64,000 nucleotides of DNA from Streptomyces bambusae (GTDB lineage Bacteria > Actinomycetota > Actinomycetes > Streptomycetales > Streptomycetaceae), in NCBI RefSeq assembly GCF_019400985.1, contig NZ_WTFF01000003.1, positions 1 through 64,000 on the forward strand, in the 5' to 3' direction. Each line of letters starts with the position of its first letter. The stretch's first letter is position 1. Positions 44,967-53,634 of the stretch are shown here, one piece after another. A program made the translations under genes and the position numbers. The notes under the pieces were generated by a model. The model made no database searches and was not told where the DNA came from. It saw nothing but the letters and a program-made list of their open reading frames with translations.

Positions 44967-45020
44967 GAGTGTCACACCACTCACCGTAGGAACCACGCGG
45001 CGGATCGGGGGCGTGGAACT

Positions 45021-45030
45021 CCTTACGAAA
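45021..45030 (-). promoter_or_regulatory. TTTCGTAAGG motif, copy 2
   Basis: On the minus strand this reads TTTCGTAAGG, identical to 41364-41373. It lies in the 134-bp region between the GT2 operon and the response regulator gene, a likely place for autoregulation. Confidence 0.45.
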
Positions 45031-45100
45031 CGCGGACGCCGGCCCCCGTACGCCCGGGTGGCCGTCACCGTTCGGCGGAACGGATGCGACGCTGTGCGGC

Positions 45101-45832
45101 ATGAGCGAGCACAGCGCCCCGCAGCCACCGGCCCGGATCCTGGTGGTGGACGACGATCCCACCGTCGCCGAAGTGGTCACCGGATACCTCGACCGGTCCG
45201 GGTTCGCCGTGGAGCACGCGGCCGACGGCCCCGAGGCCCTGCTGCGGGCCGAGGAGCGGCGGCCGGACCTCGTCGTGCTCGACCTGATGCTGCCCGGTCT
45301 GGACGGCCTGGAGGTCTGCCGGCGGCTGCGGGAGACCGGCCCGATTCCGGTGATCATGCTGACCGCGCGCGGCGACGAGGACGACCGGATCACGGGCCTG
45401 GAGGTGGGCGCGGACGACTACGTCACCAAGCCCTTCAGCCCGCGCGAGCTCGTCCTGCGCGTCGAGTCCGTGCTGCGCCGCAGTCGAGCCGCCGCCGGGC
45501 CGGCGGCGCCCCGGACGGTCCTGCGCGCCGCCGGCCTCACCGCCGACCCCGGCACCCGGAGGGCCACCCGCGCGGGTGATGAACTCCCCCTCACCCTCCG
45601 GGAGTTCGACCTCCTCGCGTACTTCCTGGAACACCCCGGCACCGCGCACACCCGGGAGGAACTGATGCGGCGGGTGTGGGGGTGGGACTTCGGCGACCTG
45701 TCCACGGTCACGGTCCACGTCCGGCGCCTGCGCGCCAAGATCGAGGACGATCCGGCCCGGCCCCGGCTCATCCGGACCGTATGGGGCGTCGGCTACCGCT
45801 TCGAGCCCCGACAGGACGGGGGAGCGGCATGA
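45101..45832 (+). CDS. OmpR/PhoB-type response regulator
   Basis: DNA-binding regulator of 243 residues. The receiver domain has the acidic pocket VVDDDP, phospho-acceptor Asp at about 61 in LVVLDLMLPG, and Lys in DDYVTKPFSP. The C-terminal winged helix has LTLREFDLLAYFL and VTVHVRRLRAKIE...RTVWGVGYRF. It is coupled to a histidine kinase gene (ATGA). The shared TTTCGTAAGG motifs around it are candidate targets. Confidence 0.93.
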   Translation: MSEHSAPQPPARILVVDDDPTVAEVVTGYLDRSGFAVEHAADGPEALLRAEERRPDLVVLDLMLPGLDGLEVCRRLRETGPIPVIMLTARGDEDDRITGLEVGADDYVTKPFSPRELVLRVESVLRRSRAAAGPAAPRTVLRAAGLTADPGTRRATRAGDELPLTLREFDLLAYFLEHPGTAHTREELMRRVWGWDFGDLSTVTVHVRRLRAKIEDDPARPRLIRTVWGVGYRFEPRQDGGAA

Positions 45833-46938
45833 AGGACATCCTGCTGATCGCCGGATTCGCGCTCGCGGGAGCCGCGTGCGCCGGTCTCGCCGGAGCGCTG
45901 GTGCTCCGCCTCGTCCGGCGCCGTTCCGTCGTGGTCTCCCTGACCGTGGTCGCCGCCGTCACCGTGACGGCGATGCTCGCCGGGACCCTCGCCGTCGCCC
46001 AGGCGATGTTCCTGTCCCCGCACGACCTGTGGGTGGTGACCGTCGTCGTGGCCATGGCGGCCCTCGTATCGCTGGGCACCGCCCTCGTCCTGGGCCGCTG
46101 GGTGGTGGCCCGCAGCCGTGCCCTCGCCCGCGCCGCACGCGACTTCGGCGACGGCGGCAGCTTCTCCGCCCCGGACGGGGCGGCCACCGCCGAACTCGCC
46201 GCCCTCACCGGGGAACTGGCCGCCACGAGCGCGAAACTCGACGCCTCCCGACGCCGCGAGCGCTCGCTCGAAGCCTCCCGCCGCGAGCTCGTCGCATGGA
46301 TCTCCCACGACCTGCGCACCCCGCTGGCCGGGCTGCGGGCCATGGCGGAGGCCCTGGAGGACGGCATGGCCGCCGACCCCGCCCGCTACCACCGGCAGAT
46401 CCGCACCGAGGTCGAGCGCCTGACCGCCATGGTCACCGACCTCTTCGAACTCTCCCGCATCCACGCCGGCACCCTGACCATCAGCCCGAGCCGCATCTCC
46501 GTGTACGACCTCGTGGGCGACGCCCTGAGCGGCGCCGACCCGCTCGCCCGCGAACACGGCGTCCGCCTGGTGGGGGAGGAGGTCGAAGCGATCCCCGTCG
46601 AGGTGGACGGCAAGGAGATGACCCGGGTCCTCGCGAACCTCCTCGTCAACGCCATCCGCCACACGCCGGCCGACGGCACCGTGGCGGTCGCGGCCGAACG
46701 CCGCGCGGACGCCGTCGTCCTGTCCGTCACCGACGGCTGCGGCGGCATCCCCGACGAGGACCTCACGCGCGTCTTCGACACCGGCTGGCGCGGCACCGAG
46801 GCCCGCACCCCACCGGCCGGGGCCGGGCTCGGCCTCGCCATCGTCCGCGGCATCGTCGAGGCCCACGCGGGCCGCGCCGAGGTCCGCAACGTCCAGGGCG
46901 GCTGCCGCTTCGAGGTCACCCTGCCGGCGGCGGGCTGA
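45829..46938 (+). CDS. Sensor histidine kinase partner of the OmpR-type regulator
   Basis: Membrane kinase of 369 residues: two N-terminal helices with a very short extracellular loop (about 55-65), a HAMP-like linker, HisKA with the phospho-His in WISHDLRTPLAGL (about residue 160), N-box LLVNAIRHTP, G1 box DGCGGIPDEDL and G2 GAGLGLAIV. The minimal external part suggests it senses within the membrane or through a partner. ATG 45829 overlaps the regulator stop and has GGGGGAG upstream. It ends six bases before the convergent epimerase gene. Confidence 0.92.
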   Translation: MKDILLIAGFALAGAACAGLAGALVLRLVRRRSVVVSLTVVAAVTVTAMLAGTLAVAQAMFLSPHDLWVVTVVVAMAALVSLGTALVLGRWVVARSRALARAARDFGDGGSFSAPDGAATAELAALTGELAATSAKLDASRRRERSLEASRRELVAWISHDLRTPLAGLRAMAEALEDGMAADPARYHRQIRTEVERLTAMVTDLFELSRIHAGTLTISPSRISVYDLVGDALSGADPLAREHGVRLVGEEVEAIPVEVDGKEMTRVLANLLVNAIRHTPADGTVAVAAERRADAVVLSVTDGCGGIPDEDLTRVFDTGWRGTEARTPPAGAGLGLAIVRGIVEAHAGRAEVRNVQGGCRFEVTLPAAG

Positions 46939-46944
46939 CCCCGG

Positions 46945-48009
46945 TCACCGCAGGGCCGCCGAGGCCCGCTGTTCCGCCCGGGCGAACTCCGCCATGCCCT
47001 CGGCGAAGCCGACCTCGGGCCGCCAGCCGAGCTCGTCGCGCAGCCGTGACGAGTCGGCGGTGACGTGCCGGACGTCGCCGAGACGGTACTCGCCCGTGAT
47101 CACGGGCTCGGGGCCACCGCACGCCCGGGCCAGCGCGACGGCCATGTCGCCGACGGTGTGCGGTTCGCCGCTGCCGGTGTTGTACGTGCTGAGCGCGCCG
47201 GCCGGCAGTCCATCGGCGGCCTCCAGCGCGACCGCGTTGGCCGCCGCCACGTCCCGTACGTGCACGAAGTCCCGCCGCTGCCCGCCGTCCTCGAACACGC
47301 GGGGCGCCTGGCCCCGGGCGAGCGCCGAGCGGAACAGCGAGGCCACGCCCGCGTACGGGGTGTCGCGGGGCATCCCCGGCCCGTACACGTTGTGGTAGCG
47401 CAGCGAGACCGCCGTCGCGCCCACCGCGCGGGCCCACGCCGCCGCCAAGTGCTCCTGGGCGAGCTTCGTCGAGGCGTACACGTTCCGGGGATCGGCCGGC
47501 GCGTCCTCGCCGACCAGACCGGGGACGAGTTCGGTGTCGCAGGCGGGACAGCGCGGTTCGAAGCGGCCGGCGGCGAGGTCCTCGGGCCGGCGGGGACCCG
47601 GGCGTACGACACCGTGCGACGCGGGGCACTCGTAGCGCCCCTCCCCGTACACGACCATCGAACCGGCGAGGACGAGGCGGCGCACGCCGACGTCCGCCAT
47701 GGCGGCGAGCAGGACGGCTGTGCCGAGGTCGTTGCAGCTCACGTACTCCGGGGCGTCCGCGAAGTCCTTGCCGAGGCCGACCATGGCGGCCTGGTGGCAC
47801 ACCGCGTCGACACCGTGCAGAGCAGTTGCGACCGCCAGCGGATCCCTGACGTCCGTGTGGAGGAACTCCACGGCCTGCACCTCGGGAGCCACGTGGTGCG
47901 CGCTGGGCAGCAGAGCATCGAGAACCACCGGCTCGTGCCCGGCCTTCGAGAGCGCGGTGACGATGTGCGAGCCGATGAATCCGGCTCCTCCTGTGACGAG
48001 TACACGCAT
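46945..48009 (-). CDS. NAD-dependent sugar epimerase/dehydratase
   Basis: Extended SDR enzyme of 354 residues with GGAGFIGSH for NAD binding, LAGSMVVYG for the catalytic Ser region and the YxxxK motif in YASTK. A mid-protein insert (YECPASHG ... RCPACD) carries three cysteines and a histidine that could bind zinc; this insert is known from some bacterial nucleotide-sugar epimerases. ATG 48009 begins the Rossmann fold; an upstream extension to 48090 is not conserved-looking. A CGTAAG-A-CTTACG palindrome lies about 55 bp upstream. Confidence 0.88.
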   Translation of the reverse strand: MRVLVTGGAGFIGSHIVTALSKAGHEPVVLDALLPSAHHVAPEVQAVEFLHTDVRDPLAVATALHGVDAVCHQAAMVGLGKDFADAPEYVSCNDLGTAVLLAAMADVGVRRLVLAGSMVVYGEGRYECPASHGVVRPGPRRPEDLAAGRFEPRCPACDTELVPGLVGEDAPADPRNVYASTKLAQEHLAAAWARAVGATAVSLRYHNVYGPGMPRDTPYAGVASLFRSALARGQAPRVFEDGGQRRDFVHVRDVAAANAVALEAADGLPAGALSTYNTGSGEPHTVGDMAVALARACGGPEPVITGEYRLGDVRHVTADSSRLRDELGWRPEVGFAEGMAEFARAEQRASAALR

Positions 48010-48060
48010 GGGCGCGAGGCTACGCAGCGGCTCCCGGTCACGGGGGTGCGCGCGCCGGGC

Positions 48061-48073
48061 CGTAAGACTTACG
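48061..48073. promoter_or_regulatory. CGTAAG palindrome upstream of the epimerase gene
   Basis: CGTAAGACTTACG is a perfect inverted repeat whose half-sites match the CGTAAG core of the TTTCGTAAGG motifs at 41364 and 45021. It lies in the 237-bp gap before the aldo/keto reductase gene's 3' end. Confidence 0.4.
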
Positions 48074-48246
48074 TCATCCCGGCGGGGCACATCTTCTGTC
48101 AGATCCGGACACGGGCCACGGCCAGGACCGGGCTGATCCGGTCGTGACCGCGGCGTCCGCGCAGCGGTGTTCAGCTCGCGCAGGGGCGGCCTGCTGCCGC
48201 CTTGGCCTCGCTCGGCGAGCTCGGGATCCCAGCAGCCGGTCGACCG

Positions 48247-49071
48247 CTACGGTACGGGCGCGACGGGGCACGCCTCGGCGATGCGGGCCGCCTCCTCCCG
48301 GCCGAGGACGATGTCGGCCGCGGCGGCGTTCTCGACGGCCCGGGCGGGCGTGGCGGTCTTCGGGATGGCGAAGGTGCCGCGGTTCAGGGTGAGGAAGGCG
48401 AGGGCGATCTGGTGGCGCGTGGCACCGTGGGCGCGGGCGGTCTCGTCGAGGACGGCGGCGGCCCGTGAGGAAGGCGGGAACGACCCCAGCCCGAAGGGGC
48501 TGTAGCCGACGACGGCAGCGCCCGCGGCCAGGCATGCGGGGGCCGTACGGCGCTCCATGGAGCGGTCGCCGAGGTGGTGGACGACCTGGTTGCAGGCCAG
48601 CTCGCCCGGTTCGGTACGGGTGAACACGTCGGCCAGGAGCTCGTCGTGGAAGTTGCTGACGCCGAAGTGGCGGATCTTCCCGGCCTGCCGGAGCGTGCGC
48701 AGGGCCGCGAGGGTTTCGTCCAGGGGGTGGTCACTGGGCCAGTGCAGGAGGTAGAGGTCCAGATGGTCGGTGCCCAGGCGGCGCAGGCTGCCTTCACAGG
48801 CGGCCACGGTGCCGCGTGCGTCGGCGTGGGCGGGACGGACCTTGGAGGTCAGGAAGACGTCCTGGCGGCGGTGCCGTACGGCTCGGCCGACGATCTCCTC
48901 CACCCTGCCGTCTCCGTACGACTCGGCGGTGTCGATATGAGTCATTCCGGCATCGATTCCGGCGTTGAGCGTACGGATCGCGGTGCGCTGGTCGGCGCGC
49001 TCGAGCTGCCACGTGCCCTGCCCGATGACCGCGACGGCGGCTCCGGTCGGTCCGAAGGTGCGGGTGCGCAT
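48247..49071 (-). CDS. Aldo/keto reductase
   Basis: NADPH-dependent oxidoreductase of 274 residues with the complete catalytic tetrad: Asp47 and Tyr52 in HIDTAESYGDG, Lys77 in TSKV and His110 in LLHWPS; FAIPKTA is the cofactor-binding end. The start is 13 bp after the P450 stop, with GAGGGG upstream, so it is probably the last gene of the candidate RiPP operon, where it could reduce a carbonyl on the modified peptide or simply be a hitch-hiker. Confidence 0.88.
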   Translation of the reverse strand: MRTRTFGPTGAAVAVIGQGTWQLERADQRTAIRTLNAGIDAGMTHIDTAESYGDGRVEEIVGRAVRHRRQDVFLTSKVRPAHADARGTVAACEGSLRRLGTDHLDLYLLHWPSDHPLDETLAALRTLRQAGKIRHFGVSNFHDELLADVFTRTEPGELACNQVVHHLGDRSMERRTAPACLAAGAAVVGYSPFGLGSFPPSSRAAAVLDETARAHGATRHQIALAFLTLNRGTFAIPKTATPARAVENAAAADIVLGREEAARIAEACPVAPVP

Positions 49072-49084
49072 GAGCGGGACCCCC

Positions 49085-50284
49085 TCACCACGTCACGGGC
49101 AGGGTTCTGGGCGCCCGGGTCTTGAGGCCCGATTTCCAGACCGGCGGGGCCGCGGCACGCAGGGCGGGGAAGCGGCGGCAGAGTCCGGCCAGGGCTTCCT
49201 GGAGCTGGACGCGTGCGAGCTGAGCCCCGACGCAGTGGTGGACGCCGTGGCCGAAGGCGAGGTGGGGGTTGTGGGCGCGGTCGAGGAGCAGCTGGTCAGC
49301 GGCGTCGAAGACGGTTTCGTCGTGATTGGCGGAGGAGTTGACCGCCATGACCGCCTCGCCGGCGCGGAGGGTGACTCCGGCGAGTTCCAGGTCCTCGGTG
49401 ACGACGCGCAGGTTCGCTTGGACGTTGGTCTGGGCGTAGCGCAGGAGTTCCTCGACGGACCGGGGAATGGTGTCCGGGGCATCGCGCAGGCGCTGGTAGC
49501 GGACGGGTTCGTCGAGCAGGAGGTGGAGCATGCCGGCGAGGCGGTCCGCCGTGGTGCCGTAGCCGCCGGCGAGGAGTACCAGGCTGAAGGAGATCAGCTC
49601 GTCGTGGCTGAGCCGGTCGGTGTCGTCGCGAGCGGCGATCAGGACGCTCAGCACGTCGTCGCCGGGGTGGCGGCGCTTGGCGGCGATGAGCCCGGCGAGG
49701 TAGTCGGTCATCTCCTCGACGGCCTCGGAGACCGCCGCGTCGGGAACCGCCGTGAGGCTGCGGAGCGCGTCGCACCACGTCTCCAGCTGATCGCCGTGGT
49801 CGCGGGGGGTGCCGAGCAGGTCGCAGATGACGGCCAGGGGCAGTGGCCGGGTGAAGCGAGGCACCAGGTCGGCGGGCCGCTCGGCGGCGGCGAGTCCGTC
49901 GAGAAGGCCCTCCACCAGCCGGGCCACATCCTGCCGCAGGGCCTCGGCACGGCGGACGGTGAAGGCCGGGGCGACGAGCCTGCGGAGCCGGGTGTGGGTC
50001 GGGGGGTCGGCGGCCAGGATCGAGTCGGGCAGAGTGGTGACGCGGGCGATCCGCGGGCTCCCCTTGCCCCGGGTGGCGCGTTCCCGGCTGAAACGGGGGT
50101 CGGCCAGCACGGTACGTACGTCCGCGTACCGGGTCACCAGCCATGCGAGGTCTCCGCTGGGCAGGCGGATACGGGCGCAGGGCAGCTCCCGGCGCAGGGC
50201 GGCGAATTCCGGGAGGGGACCGAGTCCGTCACGATGCGGGAAGGGGAATGCGGTCTCGGGGTCGAGCGGGTTCGTGCCTGTCAC
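49085..50284 (-). CDS. Cytochrome P450 with non-canonical I-helix
   Basis: Heme monooxygenase-type protein of 399 residues: Cys ligand in FGHGVHHCVGAQLAR (about 350), ExxR in EELLR, and PRFS/ADPPTHTRLRR regions typical of bacterial class I P450s. The I-helix reads LLAGGYGTTADRLAG, so the acid of the usual A-G-x-D/E-T-T motif is Gly while the Thr pair is kept. This points to altered proton delivery and maybe a coupling or unusual oxidation. GTG 50284 has GGAG five bases upstream. It lies in the minus-strand RiPP gene set; no ferredoxin gene is adjacent. Confidence 0.9.
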   Translation of the reverse strand: MTGTNPLDPETAFPFPHRDGLGPLPEFAALRRELPCARIRLPSGDLAWLVTRYADVRTVLADPRFSRERATRGKGSPRIARVTTLPDSILAADPPTHTRLRRLVAPAFTVRRAEALRQDVARLVEGLLDGLAAAERPADLVPRFTRPLPLAVICDLLGTPRDHGDQLETWCDALRSLTAVPDAAVSEAVEEMTDYLAGLIAAKRRHPGDDVLSVLIAARDDTDRLSHDELISFSLVLLAGGYGTTADRLAGMLHLLLDEPVRYQRLRDAPDTIPRSVEELLRYAQTNVQANLRVVTEDLELAGVTLRAGEAVMAVNSSANHDETVFDAADQLLLDRAHNPHLAFGHGVHHCVGAQLARVQLQEALAGLCRRFPALRAAAPPVWKSGLKTRAPRTLPVTW

Positions 50285-50391
50285 GATCACTCCGGACGGT
50301 GTTCGGCCATGGGGCTCGGGAGGGGGAGCAGGCGAGGTGCCGCCGCCGTCCGTACGGCGGACGCGCGGTGGAACGGAGACGGAAGGGGCCG

Positions 50392-51297
50392 TCAGCGATG
50401 TGTGTAGACGGAGACGTGATAGGTGCTGTGCCGGGTGTACGGTTCCCGGCTCCAGGATCCATGACGCTGCATCAGTCGGAGCCCGGCGCGTTCGGCCATG
50501 TAGTCGAGTTCGCCGGGTGACACGTAGTGGAAGCGCACCCGGAAGTGACGGGTCCGGTCCGCCTCGTGGACGAGGTAGTGGGAGTGATAGGTCTGGGCCG
50601 ATGCATCGATCACCCGTCGGCAGAGGATGAGGTGGTCGTCGCAGTCCGCGACGGTCTCCGGAACGCCGGAGGCCGCGGCGACGGCGAGTGCTTCGGGAAC
50701 GTGCGCGTCGACGACGAACGCTCCACCGGGGGCCAGGTGGCCGGCGACCGAGGCGAGACAGCGTTCCTTGGCCTTGCGGTCGCCGAGCTCGAAGAACGTG
50801 CCGCCGGCGGCGTAGACCAAGGAGTACGTTCCAGAGACCGGTACATCGGCGAAGTCGCCGAGTGTGACGGGGATCCGGAACCCGTCCGGCTTCGCGTGCA
50901 GCCGCCGGACCATGGCCTCGGACGCGTCGACACCGTGGACTTCGAGACCGCGCCCGGCCAGGGGCAGCGCCACCCTCCCGGTGCCTATGCCGAGTTCGAG
51001 CACGGGCCCTGGACCGGCGAGTGCGGCGAGCGTGTCGACCGTCGCGCCGGTGATGCCCGGTTTGCCGAACCACCGGTCGTAGTCGGCCGCATGCCGATCC
51101 GCGTATCCGGCATCCGCGTATCCGGCATCCGCGTATCCGGCATCCGCGTATCCGGCATCCGTGTGTCCGGCATGCGTGTGTCCGGCATCCGTGAATCCGG
51201 CATCCGTGTCCGCCGGGTCGGTGCTCCCGTTCCCGTGCGGTGCGGTGCCGCGTTCGGAGGCCGCCTTCGCGGAGGGGAGGTCATGGCGCGGGGGCAT
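50392..51297 (-). CDS. Class I SAM methyltransferase with repetitive N-terminal extension
   Basis: Protein of 301 residues. The catalytic domain begins at about residue 75 (DYDRWFGKPG) with SAM motif VLELGIGTGRVALPLAG, HGVDASEAMV and DFADVPV. The first 70 residues are a low-complexity extension built from about seven D-A-G-Y/H/F-A/T units. AGGAGA precedes ATG 51297. It lies 49 bp after the YcaO gene in the RiPP set and could methylate the peptide. Confidence 0.87.
   Translation of the reverse strand: MPPRHDLPSAKAASERGTAPHGNGSTDPADTDAGFTDAGHTHAGHTDAGYADAGYADAGYADAGYADRHAADYDRWFGKPGITGATVDTLAALAGPGPVLELGIGTGRVALPLAGRGLEVHGVDASEAMVRRLHAKPDGFRIPVTLGDFADVPVSGTYSLVYAAGGTFFELGDRKAKERCLASVAGHLAPGGAFVVDAHVPEALAVAAASGVPETVADCDDHLILCRRVIDASAQTYHSHYLVHEADRTRHFRVRFHYVSPGELDYMAERAGLRLMQRHGSWSREPYTRHSTYHVSVYTHR
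51101..51205. repeat. 15-bp coding tandem repeat in the methyltransferase gene
   Basis: Four perfect copies of GCGTATCCGGCATCC (plus-strand view) followed by three degenerate copies encode the D-A-G-x-A repeats at the methyltransferase N-terminus. The unit is in frame, so copy number can change without breaking the gene. Confidence 0.9.
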
Positions 51298-51346
51298 GGT
51301 CCGGTTCTCCTCGCTCGCGGGTGTGGTCGGTCGTCGGACAGCGGCA

Positions 51347-52549
51347 TCAGCCGAAAGGGTGCGGGCCACGGGCGGCCGGCGGGCCGCGCTCGTCGTCCGG
51401 GTGCGTGGGCAGGGGACGTGCCGCGGGGGCCACGACCCGTACGACGCGCGTGCCGAGGTCACGGACCGGGGCCGGGGTCGTCTCCACGACGATGACCTGA
51501 GAGCCGGTGTGCGCGGACAACGCCTCCCGGCCGCTCCGCACCGGCGCGGCCACCGGGGAATCGGCCCGGCCCGCGCACCGCGCGGCCGCCGTGCCGGTGC
51601 CCGCATCGGTCCATGCCCGCAGGCTGTCCTGCCGGTGGTACGCCCACAGGGCGTGCCGGACGGCCGAATCCGGCGCACTGCGGCCCTGCCAGCGGGCCCA
51701 GGTGTCGCGGCCCACGGGGGAGTGCACGCTCCAGCGCACCATCAGGGCCTCGTAGGCGGCCCGTTCCACCAGCGGGCCGAGGTCGCCGTCGGGCCCGCAC
51801 CGGGCGCCGAACGACTGCCGGGTGCGGTCGGGCGCGTGCAGGCAGACGACCACGCACCGGGACCCTTCGGGCGCGGGAACGTCGAGGACGGTGACCTCGA
51901 CCCCGAGGCCGTCGAGCAGCTCCGCCAGCGGCCGGGGCAGAGCGGGAGAGGGCAGGAGCGCAGGGGCGGGGGACAGCCCGTACCAGCTTCTGCGGATGAG
52001 ATCGCGTTCGAGGACTTCCCAGGCCGCGTGTTCGGCGGCGGCCCGGGGATCGGGGTGCGCGGCGACACCGGTGGACCCGGCACCGGGGCGGTGGTCGCAG
52101 CCGGGCGGGGGCCGGTGGTGGAGGAACACGGCGCCGGCGGGTACGTGCATCGGGGTGCCGCCGGGGACGACGTGCCCGAGCACCCACAGCCGCCGGGTGC
52201 CGCGCGCCGCGTCCGCCGGCCCGTCCCGCCCGCCGCGGTCCAGTTCGGCCGGGTCGAGGGCGGGTACGCCTGTGCGGCGCAGCTCGTCGTGGGTGGCCAC
52301 GACCGCAGCCTCGGCCTCGGCGGCGCGGCCCGCCAGGATGTTGCCGACCCTTTCGAGGAGTTCGCCGCGCGCGCTCGCGACGACGTGCTCCTCCCGGTGC
52401 CCGGCAGCGCTCCCGATGACGACGGGCCGGTCGCCCGCAGCGCACACCGGATCGAACTGCGCCGAGCGGGCGGCGACGCGCGCGAAGACGACCTCGGGCC
52501 AGTCGGGGTAGGGGGCGAACACCTGGGGTTCCCAAGGGCGTGCGGCCAT
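51347..52549 (-). CDS. YcaO-domain protein (azoline/thioamide-forming type)
   Basis: Protein of 400 residues with the YcaO ATP-binding features: SARGELLERVGN (the SAxxExxER segment, about residue 60), STGVAAHPDPRAAAEHAAWEVLERD (about 170-195) and LVERAAYEALMVRWS (about 265-280). The C-terminus ends in a Pro-rich GPHPFG. YcaO enzymes activate peptide-backbone amides with ATP to form azolines or thioamides in RiPPs. No separate E1/ocin-ThiF or TfuA gene is adjacent. Its ATG overlaps the stop of the HExxH gene (TGATG), so the two are coupled and likely act on the same peptide. Confidence 0.87.
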   Translation of the reverse strand: MAARPWEPQVFAPYPDWPEVVFARVAARSAQFDPVCAAGDRPVVIGSAAGHREEHVVASARGELLERVGNILAGRAAEAEAAVVATHDELRRTGVPALDPAELDRGGRDGPADAARGTRRLWVLGHVVPGGTPMHVPAGAVFLHHRPPPGCDHRPGAGSTGVAAHPDPRAAAEHAAWEVLERDLIRRSWYGLSPAPALLPSPALPRPLAELLDGLGVEVTVLDVPAPEGSRCVVVCLHAPDRTRQSFGARCGPDGDLGPLVERAAYEALMVRWSVHSPVGRDTWARWQGRSAPDSAVRHALWAYHRQDSLRAWTDAGTGTAAARCAGRADSPVAAPVRSGREALSAHTGSQVIVVETTPAPVRDLGTRVVRVVAPAARPLPTHPDDERGPPAARGPHPFG

Positions 52550-53544
52550 CAGACGCTGATCCCGGCCACGCGGGCGGCGTCCTCCAGTACCGACATCCCG
52601 TGGCCGGTGAGCGCGTCGCAGTGGTCCATCAGCGTCCGCACCCCCGCGAGCGCGTCGCGGGCCAGCTCGTCGCGGCGCAGCCGTACGGCCGCCGAGGCCG
52701 GTCCCTGCTTCCCTGAGTCCAGAACCCGCTCGTACAGCATCATGCTCCGGGCCAGCACGACCACCTGCTGGAACAGGCCGGTCAGTGGACGGGGGTCGAT
52801 CCGCAGCGGGGTGGCGACCAGCTGCGCCTCGCCCTGCGCCGGCAGCAGAAAGGGCGCGGTGGCGACGGACGCGGCGTTGCAGCGGGTGTGCGCGCCCTCG
52901 TGGACCAGCGCCTCGGCCAGGCGGACCGGGCCCGGCAGGCCATCGCGGCCGGGCCCCAGGCGGCCCCGGTGGACGAACACCGCGCCGTGGACCCCGAAGT
53001 CGGTGAACCCGTCGATGGCCGACCCGTCCAGCAGGGCCACCTGGAGCAGGACCTCCGCCAGCTCCGCCCAGGCCTCGGGCCAGACCGCCGTCAGCAGTGC
53101 GACGGTCTCGCGGAGGCTCTCGCGGTCGTGCTCGCGCCACGCGACGACGGCGGACTCCCGTGGCTTGCCGGCGTCATCGTCCCGGGCCGGCAGGCTCTTG
53201 CGGGCGCGGGCGACGCTGCGTTCGAGGTGCGGGGCGGGCGCGGCCGGCTCGACGGACCGGGCGGCGGCGTACGGCTCGACGGACCGGGCGGCGGCGTACG
53301 GCGACGGGCCGGTGACGTCTGCGCGCACCCGGTCGAGCATGCGCCCGAGCCGGCCGAGGCGCTCGGGATCCGGAGTGCCGGCGCGCACCACCCGCTGGGC
53401 GAGGTGCGCGATCTCGACGACGGCGGGGTGCGCGGCCTCGGCCGGGGTCACCGCCAGTCCGGCCCGGGCCAGGGCGGACCGGGTCATGCCGACCAGGACC
53501 GTACGCTCCTCAGCGCTCTGCCGTGCGTCGGGTGCGACACGCAC
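52549..53544 (-). CDS. HExxH-motif RiPP modification protein (alpha-KG-HExxH-type peptide beta-hydroxylase family)
   Basis: Protein of 331 residues, largely helical, with HEGAH in EALVHEGAHTR (about residue 210), the defining motif of this family. Members named alpha-KG-HExxH peptide hydroxylases beta-hydroxylate residues such as Asp in RiPP precursors. A duplicated Y-A-A-A-R-S-V-E-P segment is seen at about 85-103. GTG 53544 is chosen for its GGAGG eight bases upstream; the frame extends to a TTG at 53619. It is the first large gene after the 24-residue peptide ORF and is coupled to YcaO. Confidence 0.78.
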   Translation of the reverse strand: MRVAPDARQSAEERTVLVGMTRSALARAGLAVTPAEAAHPAVVEIAHLAQRVVRAGTPDPERLGRLGRMLDRVRADVTGPSPYAAARSVEPYAAARSVEPAAPAPHLERSVARARKSLPARDDDAGKPRESAVVAWREHDRESLRETVALLTAVWPEAWAELAEVLLQVALLDGSAIDGFTDFGVHGAVFVHRGRLGPGRDGLPGPVRLAEALVHEGAHTRCNAASVATAPFLLPAQGEAQLVATPLRIDPRPLTGLFQQVVVLARSMMLYERVLDSGKQGPASAAVRLRRDELARDALAGVRTLMDHCDALTGHGMSVLEDAARVAGISV

Positions 53545-53634
53545 CGCGAACACCTCCAGGTACCTGGGCGGACGAGCGGATGGGCCGGAAACGCGGTATC
53601 CCCGGCCCACCGCCCGCAACGACGTGAAGACGCG

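Noticed and set aside
50288-50310. Seven-codon ORF (ATG at 50310) just before the P450 start
   Set aside because: No ribosome binding site of its own and its stop overlaps the P450 leader only by chance; not supported as a gene.
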